Shown in pieces: positions 53,375 through 63,064 of a stretch of DNA of 64,000 nt. The DNA is from Macrosoma leucophasiata. Its lineage: Eukaryota > Arthropoda > Insecta > Lepidoptera > Hedylidae. The notes under the pieces were generated by a model, which was not told where the DNA came from, searched no databases, and saw only the letters and a list, made by a program, of their open reading frames with translations. Location of the stretch: positions 1,136,001 to 1,200,000 of the forward strand of contig JAWQUS010000011.1 in NCBI GenBank assembly GCA_036365455.1. The letters are read 5' to 3'. The number at the start of each line of letters is the position of its first letter. Positions within the stretch are counted from its first letter, which is position 1. A program made the position numbers and the translations under genes.

Positions 53375-55205
53375 GCCTTTTACCACTATGCCATTGGTAA
53401 AAGGCTGGCATGGCTGTATTCTATACCTAATTATTTTTATTTAACTTCAATGCGCTTGTAACATACCTATTTTGTTATAGGTAAGTTAAGATTTATCTTT
53501 TTGCACTTCTTTCCATATTATTTTTAATTTTGTGTGCCTATTGGGTAGGTATGAGTATCGGTTATAGTACATTTCTATATCATCTAATAGTATAGTGATT
53601 CTCCCCAAATTTTTTTTTTCGATTTTTGTACTTTTAATTTTTTTATACTTCTTAGGTGATACGAAATTCGTGGGGGCAGCTAGTTTTTTATAAAAATCAG
53701 ATGCAAAGTTTTCACTTTACGTTGTATAAAATTGTCAGTGAAATTGATAGCCTCCTTTATTTGGTAAAAAGCACAACTGAATATGATGTTATGATAGTCA
53801 CAACCATTGAACTGGTGCGCAGACTACTAAAAAAGGTAATAAATCAGACTTACAGACAGTATTCCTATACAAAATATTTTACGGCATTTCTTCATTGATC
53901 AGGCGCTCGCGATATAATCTTTGGGGCGTAAGTTTATTGTCATGCGAGTATAACATTCAAATTCAATAACCGTTAACTTACATCGTGATTTTAATGTCTA
54001 GAGGTCTCGCCAATGATAAATGCGGTAGATTCCATTATAACTAAGTCATAACTTTACATTATTGTTTTGTAAATAAAAAAATAACTAAAAAGTGTAAAAT
54101 ATCAAAAACAGGTTTGAACGGCCCCAAAAGTACGCAGCACTTTTGGAATATTTCAAAATCGGGCCGCCAAATACTTTTTACTTATTTATTTTATAGTGTT
54201 GATATCAAAATGTCCTCACGATTAGGTACTATACTTTTCCGATACCACTGTGGAAGATCGTATAACAGGACCTTCATATAGCCACTTGGAGTCATATCAT
54301 ACTAGTGGAAGGCGAGCGTGTTTAAAGAGGAACGGTCGCGCAACGAATACGCTAGAGACGCCTAATAAACACGCCGCGCAGGCGCAGCCAGTCCGTTGCG
54401 GACGCGCAACAAGATCGCCATAAACAGCAGCATGGATTTTTTATTATCAAATAAATATGTGATTAGCCAGTTTTTAACAGATAACTCATAAAATGTAGGT
54501 CTTGACATTCGCAGATAAGAACGAAATTGTTTTACTTAGATTATATTTTTATTCGTTTTCAAAATAACACAAAATAGTCGTTAGGTCCATTATTAATTTC
54601 GCATTTTTCCATTTTAAATCCATTTGATTAATTAATCATTATTTATACATCTTCCCAAATTCGTCAATGTTTTCGTATTCGTATCCGGTGTCTTCGAAGA
54701 AACAAAGCTTACAGCAGTGATAACGCTCAAGACGATCGTGTCTCTCATCGCTTATTTCGCGCTCTGGTTTGGACGTTAGGCTTAGACGGACGGAATTTTC
54801 GTGCGTGCTACCTTCTTTCATTAATTTATAAGACGTAACACATAAAAAACCGTTACCCGTAAAACCGAATGCCCATATGAAAGAAATAAATCAATGAAAA
54901 GCTGCTAAAGTGGCGAGCGTCGGGTGTCTAGTCGAGCAAATTCCGTTGCAACGTAAACTAATATCGTAGTGTGCGGTGACAGCGACGCATAAATTACGAC
55001 ACTTTATTGGCTGTCTTTGTCTTGGGCGGAGATTCTTTTTATGCTCGTTTTCTTAATTATTTATAGCTTGGCTTACATCCATATTGAGATATCAGGAAGT
55101 GGCTGGCAAATTGTAGTGTTGGAGACTTATTTTTTTGGTTTACTTTGATAGGAAGTCACGCCTGAATCACAAAAACAATATTTAGATTTTTTTTCTTCTA
55201 TAAAA
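53375..55205. other. spacer with one Helitron end
   Basis: 53640-53683 is a Helitron 3' end in plus orientation (ACGAAATTCGTGGGGGCAGC then TAG|T). 54300-54425 is a GC-richer patch with GTTGCGGACGCGCAAC. Otherwise unrecognised apart from the ORF at 54639. Confidence 0.4.
54639..54821 (-). CDS. unidentified 60-residue ORF
   Basis: Minus strand, ATG at 54821 to TAA at 54639. The product is charged with a CCKLCFFED segment and the end YEYENIDEFGKMYK. Its GC content is higher than the surrounding DNA and codon use looks protein-like. No splice sites, promoter or homolog are recognised. It may be a broken exon, a transposon-encoded zinc-finger remnant or chance. Confidence 0.2.
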   Translation of the reverse strand: MKEGSTHENSVRLSLTSKPEREISDERHDRLERYHCCKLCFFEDTGYEYENIDEFGKMYK

Positions 55206-55210
55206 AGAAA

Positions 55211-55552
55211 AATTTGGTAGAGCGCCAGTCACGGAGCTCGCGGGCGTAGTCACCACCGCATTACCTAATATACTTGCCGCTAAATGGTAGTGTTCAGCAC
55301 TATAGTGTTCAGGCACAGAGGCATAGCACCTAAGGCCTCAGGAGTGGTAACGCATCTGGATTGTGACCTTGGTCTTTAAGTGGGTGTCTATAAGCTGTCA
55401 TCACTTAACATCAATGTGAACTGCATGCTTGTTTGCCATTTTGGTTTCAATGACCTTGGTCTTTGAGTAAATGTTTATAAGCTGTCATCACTTAACATCA
55501 ATGTGAACTGCATGCTTGTTTGCCACTTCGATTTCATTAAAAAAAAAAATCT
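55211..55552 (+). mobile_element. S1 repeat with duplicated 3' tail
   Basis: Lacks the first bases (starts GGTAGAGCGCCAG). The block GACCTTGGTCTTT ... TTGTTTGCCA occurs twice, at about 55360-55440 and 55451-55529. Both copies lack GCAG before TCATCAC, so the duplication happened after that deletion. Confidence 0.8.
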
Positions 55553-55554
55553 TT

Positions 55555-55860
55555 CACTCGTTTTGTTTTCGGCGTCCTCACCACCCACTAATGGAGGAGA
55601 ATTCTTCCGATAGTGCAGTCAGTCAACCAATCAATGACTGTTAAGCCGGGCGGTACTAATTACACCAACAACCCGTCAACTCGCGAAAAAAATGCGGCAG
55701 TTGATTTCAATTGTTCATTCGCCGCCGGCGGTCTCTCGTCTTGACGCAGTGTCCCGTGATAAAACACCACTAGGTACTACGATCGTCAATCTGCATGCCA
55801 CGCGTGGCGATTATGGCATATTGTCCATATACGACACTCAACATTGTTATGGGTAGAATC
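55555..55860. other. spacer with RTE tail fragment
   Basis: 55770-55860 contains CGATCGTCAATCTGCATGCC and GTGGCGATTATGGCATATT, an RTE-type tail fragment. The rest is unassigned. Confidence 0.4.
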
Positions 55861-55861
55861 A

Positions 55862-56498
55862 TTATTCATTTATTCATTTAAGGTGACACCTCATATGACT
55901 CGTCAAAAACAAACAAAATAAATTAAAGTGAATAACAATTGATATACATGTCACTTTACAAGCTAAAAAATATATAATAATATGGTCAAGAATATCACTA
56001 AGATTAAACTAAATATAATGTACTAATGTTAGTAAGTAATGTCAATTAGTAATGTTAGTAGAAAGTCTCATTTCCCCTTTAACAAACTGATAACAAAGAG
56101 AAAAGAAAAAGAGGCATTCTTTGTCATTCACCAGCAGAGTTCCAAAGGCCAATATGATCTGAGAAAAATCTACCCAAAAAACTCAGTCGCATCTTTGGGA
56201 AAGGCGTTTGTCCCACAATGAACGTCTTTTGATTGAAGTGATGAGTATGATGATGATAATTCAGAATCAGAATCAGAAACTCATTTATTCATTTAGGGGC
56301 ACAGGCACCTCTTATGACACATCAAAAACAAACAAAATAAATTAGAGTGAACAACAGTTGTCAAGCAAGATAAAAAAATGTATGTAAGGTCAAGAATATC
56401 ACTAAGATAAAACTAAATGTAATAAACTTATGTAAAAAGTATATCAGTAGAATGTCTCATTTCCCCTTTACAAACTGATAACAAAGGGTAAAAAGGAT
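55862..56498 (-). mobile_element. two consecutive S6 LINE 3' ends
   Basis: 55862-56175 and 56262-56498, same orientation, both with CATTTATTCATTTA beside their left end; the second retains the (GATTCT)n tail. The second is cut at GTAAAAAG by the element that follows. Confidence 0.7.
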
Positions 56499-57115
56499 TT
56501 TATTTCACCGGGACACCATGGCGGCGCAACCAGTCGCCTCCACCAATAAAATGTGTACAGCTCTATAGAGCGTTACTCACCTGATGTCGGTTTGGTTGCA
56601 TAACCAATTCGGCGGCGCGACTAGCTCGGACCCCAGCATACGCCACGCTGGTTGCGCTATCACTAATTACTATAAAACTCAAACTCAAAGTATTTTAATT
56701 TCAAATTGGTCTACGAGGACATTTCTGCATTGTCAGTTTACAAGTTACCTATTACAATAATAATTATTATTCAAAAGGTTTTAATGATAATCAAATTAAA
56801 ATATAAAAATAATTATATTAAATATAATTAAAATTTAACCGATTTTATACATCATATCTTTCAATTCCTTCATAGAAAATAAAAGAAAAATCAATTCGTC
56901 ATAAACATAGTCTTTCACTTAGCAGAGTTCACAGCGCAGGCACTACTGAGAAGAACTCCGCTACTAAACAAACTCAGATTGTTGCTCTTTTAGTCAAAAT
57001 CCCAAGATCTAACACACAAATGGGAATTAAAGTAGATTACGGTATATTATAGACAGGATATCGCGGTAGAGCGACTGGTTGCACCACCATGGTATCTCGG
57101 TAAAATATAGCCTTA
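56499..57115. mobile_element. about 615-bp TIR element
   Basis: Left CACCGGGACACCATGGCGGC then GCAACCAGTCGC; right, inverted, TACCGAGATACCATGGTGGT then GCAACCAGTCGC. About 40-bp inverted ends. Inside, 56675-56760 is a LINE 3' end with (CTCAAA)n on the plus strand. No transposase ORF. Confidence 0.65.
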
Positions 57116-57119
57116 GGGG

Positions 57120-57520
57120 TGCAGGGACATCTTAACAATAGTATTGCATAATTCTCTTATATTATTGGCTTTTAATGCATTGATTTGTATTAAGTAACAT
57201 AATGAAATACCATTTCAAAATTCGCAAATAGCGTTACACAAATTTAAAACAGCATTATTTTTGTTTTCTTTTTTCAACTGTAACTGTTTCCAGAGTTCAT
57301 TAACTGTTTGCAACAGTTGTAAACTGTTGTCAAAAGTTTGCAATGAACGCAAAACTCATTCGCAAACTCGAATCGATTATTCGAAACTTCTAAATTATAT
57401 GAACACGTGTTAGATGACAATATGTCAAAAGGAATAAAATGTTTTATTATTTTAAAGAAGTGTAATTACGTGTAGTATGTAATTACGCCCAGACCTCACC
57501 CAGACACCATTTGGGGTGAG
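57120..57520. other. spacer, nothing recognised
   Basis: AT-rich; ACTGTTTCCAG/ACTGTTTGCAACAGT-like short repeats at 57280-57350 only. Confidence 0.35.
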
Positions 57521-57521
57521 T

Positions 57522-57809
57522 ATCTTTTTTTTTATGAAATGTAAGTGGTAAACAAGCATGCAGTTCACATTGATGTTAAGTGATGACTGCAGCTTATAGA
57601 CACCCACACAATGACCAGTGGTCAAGATGCAGATGCGCTGCCACTCCTGAGGCATTAGGTGTTATCTCTGTGCCGGAAATTACAGGGCCGTACATTACCA
57701 CCTGACCGGAACACGATAGTGCTGAACACTACCATTTAGCGGCAAGTATATGAGGTAATGCGGTGGTGCCTACGCCCGCGAGCTCCGTCACTGGAGCTCT
57801 ACCACCAGT
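57522..57809 (-). mobile_element. S1 repeat, full length
   Basis: Minus strand, start ACTGGTGGTAGAGCTCCA; well preserved. Confidence 0.85.
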
Positions 57810-57861
57810 AAAAATCATACATAATACCATACCATATACTGGCATATACCTATATATTTAA

Positions 57862-58072
57862 CGACCCGGTTAGTCCAGCGGTGCGAAACCACCGTTTGAT
57901 TCGAAGGATCGCGGATTCGATCCCCGCACCGGGACAAATATTTGTATGGCCCACAGATATTTTTTTTGGATCTGGGTGTTTATGTATATCTTGTTTGTAT
58001 ATAGCGGCACCCACGACACAAGTTTATAGCTACTGTGGGGCTGTGAGTATAAGCGTATTTTATTTATTTATA
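57862..58072 (+). mobile_element. tRNA-derived SINE S3, full length
   Basis: Head CGACCCGGTTAGTCCAGCGG, T arm GCGGATTCGATCCCCGC (one mismatch), 3' end CTGTGAGTATAAGCGTATTT. Confidence 0.85.
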
Positions 58073-58140
58073 ATCGAAAGCTAACCGCAAGCGTTAGAGT
58101 TAGGCGGTTGGCCCCTGGAAGTCTTTAAGACTTCGTACTC

Positions 58141-58302
58141 ATGTCGAATGCAGTAACAATCAGGTGTAAATTTACTGATGGTGACGATTTAGGTCCAATT
58201 AAACTCATGCCCTTTGTGTCCAACTACCTGCGCACAGGAGGATCTAATGCAGCCATCGACCGAGCTATTAGAGTAGCCAAATTCTGGGCCAATATAATGT
58301 AA
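58141..58302 (+). CDS. unidentified 53-residue ORF
   Basis: ATG at 58141, TAA at 58300-58302, closed upstream by a TAA at 58126. The product has a well-mixed, globular-looking composition (RCKFTDGDDLGPIKL, then SNYLRTGGSNAAIDRAIRVA, then KFWANIM) unlike the AT-driven ORFs around it. I do not recognise the family. It could be an exon or a fragment of a mobile-element or viral gene. There is no evidence that it is expressed. Confidence 0.3.
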   Translation: MSNAVTIRCKFTDGDDLGPIKLMPFVSNYLRTGGSNAAIDRAIRVAKFWANIM

Positions 58303-58534
58303 GAAAGTATGTCCTTGAAACACGAAGAAGTCATCTCCAAGTATTATTTTCGTGCTGACGTACATCGTGTTCGTAGAGGCCTATAGCCTATTTGTGATAT
58401 TATTAAGAAATAAAATCAAAGTGTCCCGATACGCGACGAATATTACCGTGCTATCAAATGTGTCTCGCTCGTCGCATATTGTACTGCATTATTTCATGCT
58501 GGAAATGGGGTTGGCACTCTCACATCTTTTTATA

Positions 58535-58755
58535 TGTAGTATCTTCGCGCCAAATTTATTACGGGAAATGCAAATTCATGGAATGTCCAATATCTCTGTT
58601 ATTATACAACTCCCTTGCCTTTTCTACAGTCATCATTATCTTCTTACATGTACGCTGATTCCGAAGACTCCAGATTCAAGCTTTAGACAGTATTTAGCCT
58701 ATTTTGGTCAAGGTCAGCTACCTTGGCTTGATCTTCCATGTCTACATTCGCATAG
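58535..58755 (-). pseudogene. LINE C-terminal fragment L7, old copy
   Basis: Plus-strand GTAGTATCTTCGCGCCAAAT, CTACAGTCATCATTATCTTC and TTGGTCAAGGTCAGCTACCT parallel the inverse of 42160-42380. Heavily mutated; the 142-codon plus ORF here is a shadow. Confidence 0.55.
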
Positions 58756-58892
58756 CATAATATATCTGAGCATGAAATAGATTGATAAAGTTTCCATCAT
58801 GGTCATATTTTGAAATAGGTCGCTAAGTTTCTTGCTGTATTTTCCAGTATAGTAATAACTCTGAGTATTGAACGTACTAATCAATTTCGGTT

Positions 58893-59050
58893 TAAACTTG
58901 TGTCGTGGGTACCGTTATTTGTTTCGGGCCTAGGTGTATGTGGATATATTTTATATTTGAAACTTGAAATATCTCATGGTCAGATTCGTCCCGATGCGAG
59001 GATCGAACCCGCGCGTCTCGAATTAAACGGTCATCACACACAGCTGGAAC
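58893..59050 (-). mobile_element. tRNA-derived SINE S3, partial
   Basis: Minus strand: GAATTGTTCCAGCTGTGTGA, CGCGGGTTCGATCCTCGCAT, GGCACCATTTGTTTCGG-like body with a deletion. Confidence 0.65.
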
Positions 59051-59054
59051 AATT

Positions 59055-59655
59055 ATTAAAAAACAATTTACACGAACATAACTTTCATTATTTTTTAAAC
59101 CTATTAAACTTGTATTTTGGTAACGTAAGTGCAATTTTTTTTATTATTAACTATTTTCCAATTTTATTTTTGTACAAATCTGCAACTTTACATTACAGGC
59201 GAATGCTCTAGGTGAAGGACCACCTTTATACACTCTTGATATTTTTGTGTCCAAAGAAACTTAAAAGCCATCGATCATATTTTGTACTTTTATGAAGACG
59301 TAACTTCATTTCGGCAGTCGTGTTACGTATACAAAAGAATGAGTATACGTAACACGATTGACAACCCTACCGAGAAATCAAGTTTTGGATACAAATTATT
59401 GGAATCGAAATAAAATTTTCTCTAGAAAAATTGTTCTCATTACAGACGTCTAAAAAACCGTATAACCAGACGTGAAAGAAACAAATTCTATCAAAAAATT
59501 ACTCCAGAGTACTCCAGACGCAACAATAAATGGATAACTCCAAAAAAGGGGGGCTTAATTACTTTCTTAGAACGTTCTTAACTATTACCCACCAATCGCA
59601 GGAAGTGATTATTAGATAGATTTAGTAATAATAGCCAGCTCCCACTTATACCTAG
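59055..59655. other. spacer with a perfect hairpin
   Basis: 59318-59332 and 59343-59357 form a perfect 15-bp inverted repeat (TCGTGTTACGTATAC / GTATACGTAACACGA) with a 10-nt loop. No other feature. Confidence 0.5.
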
Positions 59656-59658
59656 GGA

Positions 59659-59943
59659 TTTTTTTTTATGTAACGGAGGTGGCAAACAAGCATGCAGTTC
59701 ACATTGATGTTAAGTGATGACTGCAGACTATAGACACCCAAACAAAGACCAAGGTCAAAATGCAGATGCGTTACCACTCCTGAGGCCTAAGGTGTACGCC
59801 TCTGTGCCGGATATTACAGGGCCGTACATTACCACCTGACCGGAACACGATAGTGCTGAACACTACCATTTAGCGGCAAGTATATTAGGTAATGCGGTGG
59901 TGCCTACGCCCGCGAGCTCCGTCACTGGAGCTCTACCACCAGT
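59659..59943 (-). mobile_element. S1 repeat, full length
   Basis: Minus strand, start ACTGGTGGTAGAGCTCCA at 59943; well preserved. Confidence 0.9.
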
Positions 59944-60055
59944 AATTGTACTGGTAAAAGTATTTACTACTCCTCCATGCAACATCAGTAAATTTTCATG
60001 TATTCTTTATAAAACATAATTATGTACGTTCATCCTGAAAAACACTAACGAGTTA

Positions 60056-61047
60056 ACGTTTTCGTAGGTTTTCGCGAGCTTCATACATTGTAGAAATTAA
60101 ATTTGCGGATTTTCTCGCGTATACAACACTCCCAAACTTCTTCATACACCCGACGTTTCGGTCGCTTTCCAGCTACCGTGGTCACGGGCTGACTAATTCG
60201 ACGATGTTCAGCCTGGTCTTATATAGCTGAGACAGAACACAACCCTAGTGCGATGTAACTACTAGTGGCGCCATCTAGCGATAAATTACTGAATGTGAAT
60301 ATGTGAATGAAATATAAAACTACGTTGCCATGTCATGCTAGCGCCACCTGTTTCTGAGACGTCTGGCATAACGGTCCGGATTCACGCAAAAGTTACTAAC
60401 CGTATCTCGTGGTTTTGCAGATTTACTAGTTTGGGATTTCAATTTGGATATAATGGGATCCCAATTCGTTGACAAACGCCAACCATCCTCTCTATTGAAA
60501 TTTGGATGCTTTTTAATCTCAATAGCCTCTCTGACCATCCGTGGAATAGGACGATTTTCTTTTGATATTATCTGAACCTTATCAAAACGAATGTAGTGGT
60601 TGGGTTTGTCCGTTAGATGTTCACAAACTGCAGACTTTCCGGTTCGTTGGTGTTTGACATCGGCTATATGTTCTTTCACCCGGGTCAATACAGGCCTCTT
60701 TGTTTGTCCTATGTACGAAAGTCCGCAATCACAATCCAGTTTATAGATACCGGCATCCTGCAAAGGAATGTTACATTTTATAGGTCTTAAATACTGGTGT
60801 AGTTTCTTATAAGGTTTGAAAATTGTCTTTATTGACGACTTTTTCAGTATGTTACCTATTTTATCCGTAACACCCTTAACATAAGGTAGTAAAGCCGGTT
60901 GTCTTTCAACTGTTGGTGGTTTCGTTGATTTTCTATGTCGGAGGGGTGGTACTTTTAGTTTATTATTTCGCAGCACTTGTCGTAGGTGTATGAAGAAGTT
61001 TGGGAGTGTTGTATACGCGAGAAAATCCGCAAATTTAATTTCTACAA
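60056..61047 (-). mobile_element. Penelope-like element, 5'-truncated, 12-bp target duplication
   Basis: Flanked by ACTAACGAGTTA at 60044-60055 and 61048-61059. A 60-bp terminal sequence (TAGAAATTAAATTTGCGG, then TCTCGCGTATACAACACTCC) is present at 60086-60145 in plus sense and at 60987-61047 inverted, so the coding part lies between inverted terminal repeats. Penelope elements often carry such inverted, partial LTR-like ends. The reverse transcriptase part is missing. Confidence 0.85.
60338..60976 (-). CDS. GIY-YIG endonuclease region of a Penelope-like element
   Basis: 212 residues, open to the stop at 60338. The C-terminal nuclease of a Penelope retroelement, thought to nick the target for reverse transcription. 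GIY at about residues 76-78 (AGIYKLDCDCGLS), YIG at 88-90 (YIGQTKRPV), then RVKEHI at 99-104 and VCEHLTDKPNH near 117-127. The N-terminal part (LPYVKGVTDKIGNIL) is the linker from reverse transcriptase. The ATG is merely the first methionine of a longer ancestral polyprotein whose 5' part was lost, so this is a fragment, though its frame is intact. Confidence 0.85.
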   Translation of the reverse strand: MLRNNKLKVPPLRHRKSTKPPTVERQPALLPYVKGVTDKIGNILKKSSIKTIFKPYKKLHQYLRPIKCNIPLQDAGIYKLDCDCGLSYIGQTKRPVLTRVKEHIADVKHQRTGKSAVCEHLTDKPNHYIRFDKVQIISKENRPIPRMVREAIEIKKHPNFNREDGWRLSTNWDPIISKLKSQTSKSAKPRDTVSNFCVNPDRYARRLRNRWR

Positions 61048-61190
61048 ACTAACGAGTTATTTTAATTAAATGAAATACTTTATAACTCAGTCTTCACGCA
61101 GATATATTTAGACGCACAAAGATAATTAAAACTTGAACTTTGTTTTAAGTTTGATCTTCCCTGTTTTGTAGGAACTTGTGTTTTATAAGA

Positions 61191-61273
61191 CTAGCGGTGC
61201 CCGCGACTTCGTCCACGTGAGAAAAAATATGATTGTTCAGTATCTACCCGGACGAAGTCCTGGGCGCAGCTAG
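61191..61273. mobile_element. 83-bp segment with Helitron 3' ends on both sides
   Basis: CTAGCGGTGCCCGCGACTTC at the left is an inverted Helitron 3' end. CCTGGGCGCAGCTAG at the right is a forward one, followed by T. The 24-bp arms match at 20 positions. Confidence 0.65.
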
Positions 61274-61285
61274 TATAAAAGTAGC

Positions 61286-61800
61286 CTAAGTTAGTAAGTA
61301 AGTATTTATTTGCATAAAATGTAGGTAACAATTGTTGGATGGAAATGATTATACTGGTAACCTAGTACATTTTGTCACAATGCGACGTGCAAATATTATT
61401 AAAATAATATCTAATAAACAATGTCAATCTTAATAAACGAAATTAATTACAATAAAATTAAGGCAATTCATCAATTAATTAGTTAACTATAAAATATGAA
61501 TAACAAAATACTCAAATAGTGACATAATAATTGATATTCTAATTGTACGGTCAAATATAAAATAATCAAAATTACGAATACAAAATGTCAGAAAAATGTG
61601 AAGCATTACATACAGTCAAGATTTTTTTTTCAAGTCAATACATTCTGATACAGAATAGAAGCACTTTTCGATTAACCATAATTTCACTCTTCTAACAAAT
61701 ATTCTAAAAGGTGAAGCTTTCATGTCACTTGGAAGAGCGTTATAGATTACATAACTACTTTTTAAATACATAGCAGTCCGAGGCACTTTGGCGACCTGCC
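61286..61800 (-). pseudogene. LINE 3' end with C-terminal coding remnant
   Basis: Minus strand from 61800: QVAKVPRTAMYLKSSYVIYN, ALPSDMKASPFRIFVRRVKL, WLIEKCFYSVSE, the usual C-terminal end (VYNALP...F...LK..L....YS..E) of CR1/Daphne/jockey-like reverse transcriptases. The 3' untranslated part is AT-rich and ends in AAATAAATACTTACTTACTT. It butts directly against the RTE element. Confidence 0.8.
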
Positions 61801-61818
61801 AACACGCACTGGACCAGC

Positions 61819-62928
61819 GTGGCGGGTTATGGTCTAAACCCCCCCAAGATGGAAATGCAGACGAGGAAAAGGCCCCAAGTACCCGGCGGCTCCAGGAGCA
61901 AAACCGGCGTAGACGGGCGCTGGTCGAGCTCTGGAGCCAGGGGTGCTAAGAATCTCCGGGTGAGTCGCTTCCGTCAAACGACTTCGGCATGCACAACGGA
62001 AAACCGACGTAGGGTAACATACAATACACGCACTTTAAGGACAGACGAGACAATTGCTGAGCTGGAAGAAGAATTGAACAAGTTGCACTGTCACATCTTA
62101 GGGCTATCTGAAGTCCGTAGAGAGGGAGAGGAAACGATAACCCTGAAGTCTGGCAACTTGTTCTACTACCGGGAGGGCGACCAGCAGTCCCAAGGTGGTG
62201 TCGGGTTTATCGTCCACAAGTCTCTCGTTAACAACATTGAATGCATCACGAGTGTGTCGAGTAGGGTCGCGTACCTGATACTCAGAATATCCAAGAGATA
62301 TTCCTTGAAGGTCGTCCAGGTCTACGCACCGACCTCGGCACACCCGGACGACGAGGTGGAAGCTATGTATGAAGACATAAGTAGGGCCATACATACTTCT
62401 AAAACGTATTTCACTGTTGTAATGGGAGACTTCAACGCAAAGCTGGGCAAGGGATGCGATAATGAGCTGAGAGTGGGGCAATTCGGATGTGGGAATCGGA
62501 ACCCTAGGGGCCAGAGGCTGGCCAACTTTCTGGAGAAGGAGAAACTTTTTATGATGAACTCCTTTTTCAAGAAGCCGCCTCATAGGAAATGGACCTGGAT
62601 GAGCCCCGACGGTTCTACAAAAAATGAGATAGACTTCATTATGACCACCAAGAAACACATATTCAATGATGTCTCCGTGATTCACAGGGTGAAAACCAGA
62701 AGTGATCACCGAATGGTTAGGGGCACATTGAATTTAAACATCAAGATCGAAAGATCTCGTCTAATGAAGTCTACGCTCCGACCTACTGTTTCTCACATAC
62801 AAAACCCCGAGAGCTTTCAGCTCGAATTGCAAAATCGCTTTGCTTGCCTGGAGGATTGCATCTCAGTGGACGATATGAATGACAGGTTGGTAGAAACTGT
62901 GGGGTATAAATACTTACTATACTATTAA
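61819..62928 (+). pseudogene. RTE LINE apurinic-type endonuclease domain
   Basis: 369-residue open frame encoding the N-terminal endonuclease that nicks genomic DNA for target-primed reverse transcription. Catalytic signatures: LSEVRR (residues 96-101), VYAPTS near 168-173, MGDFNAKLG (202-210), WTWMSPDG near 258-265, EIDFI (270-274) and SDHRMV (295-300). The last dozen residues (VGYKYLLYY) are out of frame: the reading frame shifts near 62905 and the true continuation KLTDQTLNLMAERRSM runs on in another frame. The endonuclease itself looks complete. Confidence 0.9.
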
Positions 62929-63064
62929 AACTCGCCGACGAAATAGACCTCAAAAACTTACCGATCAAACCCTCAACCTTATGGCAGAACGACGCTCAAT
63001 GATACTGCAGACCTCTGATGAAGCTGAAAAATACCGGTAACTTAATAGACATATCCAACAGTCC

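Noticed and set aside
62104..62709. 201-codon minus-strand ORF
   Set aside because: Antisense of the RTE endonuclease, which has all expected motifs on the plus strand.
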